Positions 26,601 through 27,421 of a stretch of 27,421 nt of DNA are shown here, piece by piece. A program made the position numbers and the translations under genes. Each line of letters starts with the position of its first letter. Positions within the stretch are counted from its first letter, which is position 1. The DNA is taken from the IMG/VR virus record IMGVR_UViG_3300008107_000542, positions 40,277 through 67,697 of that record; one strand, written 5' to 3'. The stretch comes from a virus. The notes below the pieces were generated by a model. The model did not search any database. It saw only the letters and a list, made by a program, of their open reading frames with translations, and was not told the DNA's origin.

Positions 26601-27421
26601 TACAGAATAGTTTGCAGGATCAAAGTAAGTTTTATATTTGATTTCTTGATCGGCAATGCCGGGTATTTTACCGTAGATAGGATCTACTACATCAAGGTAT
26701 TTAATAAGCTTACCTGTTTCTGTGCTGTATAGATAAACTTTTTTAATTTTAGTTACGTCAACACTTGGTATTTGTTCGTAATGTTTTTGCCAACTGCTTT
26801 CGCTAGCAGATTTAACATACGAATATACTCTACCAGAGCTTGTATAGTTAATAGAAGATACTACTCGATCAATATCAGATTCTGCTGCAAAAGACAGCAA
26901 TAGAGTATTTTTATAACCAGAAATACTTGTAATATTTACTATTCGTCTAGCTGTCAACGAACCTGAGACGAAAGTTCTTGTGCCTGCAATCGTATAAGTG
27001 CCAGTTAGGCCTAAACCAGTTCCGTTAGAAATAATTTTTACAGGCGTAAGATTACTTCCGTAGATTGTAGCACCAACTTCAATTCTACCTAGCGTAACAT
27101 CAGTTACAGTTAGTGTTGTACCAGAAATAGAACCAACAAACGCAGCATCAGAAGTAGGAGTGATTGTTTCTCCAAAGATAAATGTTGAGTCTAATAGATC
27201 AAAAATATCAATCTTGTTTTCATTAGAGGTTCTTTCAAATACAGTTAAGTTAGAATCAAATGTAGTTGAATTTGAATCAAACAACGTAGCATCAATTCCC
27301 GAACTTACAGAATAAGAGTATAGACTCTTATCATCATTTAAAAATCCGATGTCTGTGCCAAATTGCTCAGATCTATATTCTCTAGGACTTCTTAACACTT
27401 GCCCTATACCAGCTGCCGGGT
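20604..27421 (-). CDS. giant virion structural protein, at least 2271 aa (5' end beyond window)
   Basis: A very large tail or baseplate-type protein ending in PSVWPNKYQDKY. A GTG at 27398 could be taken as the start, but the frame stays open to the window edge with no ribosome binding site, so the gene very likely continues to the right. Residues ~86-150 (counted from that GTG) are a GSISGTTLTVTDV module ending in GTYTIAGTRTFVSGSL, a unit found in many unrelated fibre proteins. Glycine-tyrosine repeats of the kind GNGYVTPPVVKITGVG, GGYFSKAPTVEIKGG and GEGYSSGTRIVV recur along the protein. A central YIKEVKPYRTKIREF segment and an LRRGTLGTGLPTYHEAGS segment also look like those in large structural proteins of T4-like marine phages. 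Its exact position in the particle is unknown. Confidence 0.75.
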   Translation of the reverse strand, partial: PAAGIGQVLRSPREYRSEQFGTDIGFLNDDKSLYSYSVSSGIDATLFDSNSTTFDSNLTVFERTSNENKIDIFDLLDSTFIFGETITPTSDAAFVGSISGTTLTVTDVTLGRIEVGATIYGSNLTPVKIISNGTGLGLTGTYTIAGTRTFVSGSLTARRIVNITSISGYKNTLLLSFAAESDIDRVVSSINYTSSGRVYSYVKSASESSWQKHYEQIPSVDVTKIKKVYLYSTETGKLIKYLDVVDPIYGKIPGIADQEIKYKTYFDPANYSVGTDSVNVDETANWTKSVVGALWWDLSTARFTDPQSGDVNYRTTNWNEAHPFASIDVYEWVESSILPSQWNKLSGTDKGLSQGITGTTKYDDSVYSVKKRYDSVSQTFKETYYFWVKNKTTVPNVEGRNLTALDVAKIIADPTSYGYSYIAFTGPNSFSLVNCKKYLNAKNVAVNIQYWKSEYKESNYHSEWKLLSTNRSTEIPYAIEQKWFHSLVGRDENGRLVPDISLPEKKRYGIEFRPRQGMFANRIEALKQFVERVNMILKDKLLADDYDLSALQKFEMQPTVVSGLWDQKIDTEEELRFVQTTLIRQAVITPVLLNGRIVSANIVDSGKNYGRLKVYKVDVNNDPLSWYGPSLTVTGSGQGAALKSVIDAEGKIIEILIENSGEGYSSGTRIVVRNFCVLVQSDSTNNDTWTIYTWDPINRIWSKIKSQSYDVRKYWSYINWYGSYTDPTTGIVETYNEFTKIDYLVNNTYELITTEIPIGSIVKVANLGSGGWVLFKKIAQSFYLTENNYVVVGRQNGSIQFSSSLYKFATNTLGYDGPLYDTFSFDGNPESELRIILNTLKSKILVDELQGEYLKLFFAGVRYALTEQIYVDWAFKTSFVKGQHNVGELKQKVTYNSDNLEFFEEYIKEVKPYRTKIREFVSNYNAIDPSKTFISDFDLLPTVTENYQIQNKSIIVGEDGVVTSQTTNLDNLDYFNNFTVKNIGFSLIEIKILDAGNGYVTPPVVKITGVGVSTNENNQKLVTINPTAKAYISNGKINRIEITNYGGYFSKAPTVEIKGGLSSTGTQAKAIAVIGNPLIRSNQITVKFDRISGTYLLADLIENETFSGNIISGSKTQFPLRWSPEIEYGKSFVTINGVELLRSDYKLSTVTSTNRGYTSYSGLITFTSAPAAGSVITIEYTKNFNHLSATDRINYYYNPVTGQFGKDLDQLMQGVDYGGATISGIDLGINYGWNAVPWGVGLWDNYNPKFTDYISTVTQSGITEFRLPYVPSNNQQVNIYVSRFNVSLIDSITVFNSESNAVKIVTQEDHKLDLGATIIIEGIVKADPSDPDPNCNGIHTVKRLVSGKEFIIILENTPQLGIGGYVWGNKYDTPVRIDDPYYNTPLQTNTDAVMLTFTGNNAFDIINVPTSVNLQLREIQTTVYAGKYGDRIIFRKQESDGSYPMDEDTYDTQLSGGLFANGALTSATGLAPDDIVLDGDDFVSVERNGGTEELVPGQINDTLSVKVYHRPSGGCPNIMFKNHVADGASTGYLIGQYFGNATSVIVKIDDQIKKIEDDYTINYQNNKIEFTTIPSTNQIISIISIGFVSSDMLDTDYFVGDGVTKEFITKAGWFATATAIVLVNGEPAEYSLFSTDDEYTDKIDQSWRSRVGIQFATPPAVGAVINYIIDSGNIENNATIVKSEEIVYLTGQSTYNLSNRIGTTKPYDQNVLVKQGQNFLTPRAADYFTMTNNLLSYSLKDHKYDPSLINTNDVKVYIDEKELVQGPDFNVELDYTIFTYEVEKDSVVPNGGTGYAVGNIIDAVGGDQGISGSPVKLEVTRINQFTGEIQDVIVVGLGVYVTPPASPFAITGGSGTGGTITANFVVRANPPNITVILNQTTYQEGKDFVVVIDNTGDYTTTTNSITFKNTYPNQTKFEVISFYNHNILDVERTVDTLVPIIQVAPGTPDFYELAGKLGGNFRLRKTAVSGDFVWVIKNNKLLSNNIDYYLEKDHITIRLKDYLLDTDAVQIIAFTNTVVHESFGYMQFKDILNRVHYKRLNKNKATSLTENLYQGDNTISVADSSKLDDPNPAKNIPGIIEINGERIEYFIKTGNKLSQLRRGTLGTGLPTYHEAGSIIQGIGASETIPYKDTEVIKTGNAIDDPLLYSQGILELPYIPKLNEIEVFVGGRRLRKSEYTEYLNTEYPYSPEGDQTVVKEFNTTGTTRLQLTALPIKTLTNGAKVELKVVVVKKQGRLWNDLGQRLAKSTNTVANFLKDTPSVWPNKYQDKY
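20608..20615 (-). promoter_or_regulatory. late promoter-like box (GATAAATA)
   Basis: The minus strand reads GATAAATA across the last codons of the giant structural gene, matching the NATAAATA form of the T4-like late promoter. It would drive the 179-residue fibre-tip gene about 88 bases downstream. The match overlaps coding sequence and is only 8 bases in AT-rich DNA, so chance is possible. Confidence 0.3.

Noticed and set aside
27396-27398. GTG as the start of the giant structural gene
   Set aside because: The frame remains open upstream to the window edge and no ribosome binding site is visible, so it is treated as a partial gene.

Overview
The window is part of an AT-rich genome of a tailed phage. 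Every gene I can support lies on the minus strand, so the map reads from right to left. Three things point to a T4-like marine myovirus of the kind that infects Pelagibacter or picocyanobacteria. First, there is a run of very large tail-fibre and baseplate-type proteins, one with a phage tail-collar tip. Second, short gaps before genes carry TATAAATA / NATAAATA boxes like T4-type late promoters. Third, the adjoining block of radical SAM and glycosyltransferase genes is typical of such phages. The host assignment is inference. I see no tRNA, rRNA, CRISPR array or insertion sequence, and no gene-free stretch over 300 bases.

Region 1 (27421 down to 10600) is the virion module. It starts with a giant structural protein of at least 2271 residues that is open at the right edge of the window. 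Next come a 179-residue fibre-tip-like protein and a 203-residue structural protein. Three fibre paralogues of 897, 1079 and 594 residues follow; all share a ~130-residue N-terminal domain and differ downstream. The module ends with a 328-residue structural protein. The 179-residue protein is a free-standing copy of the C-terminal third of the 594-residue fibre.

Region 2 (10600 to 10528) is a 72-base gap with a perfect sigma70 promoter (TTGACA, 17 bases, TATAAT) and a good ribosome binding site. It separates the virion genes from a tightly packed operon.

Region 3 (10527 down to 1) is that operon. It holds a 115-residue unknown, two GT8-like glycosyltransferases, a 190-residue unknown, and a third glycosyltransferase-like gene that looks broken by an internal deletion plus frameshift. 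Four radical SAM proteins follow, then a glycosyltransferase-like protein, an SGNH-type hydrolase and the start of a UDP-glucose/GDP-mannose dehydrogenase. Most neighbours overlap by 4 to 17 bases (several ATGA junctions), so they are probably co-translated.

Together the operon looks like a virus-borne glycan or peptide modification island. Nucleotide-sugar oxidation, sugar transfer, ester hydrolysis and radical chemistry could act on the virion fibres encoded upstream, on the host surface, or on a peptide substrate. No substrate can be read from the sequence. The most notable points are the stack of four radical SAM enzymes, three of which carry a SPASM-like cysteine module at the N-terminus, the host-type promoter ahead of the island, and the broken glycosyltransferase gene.
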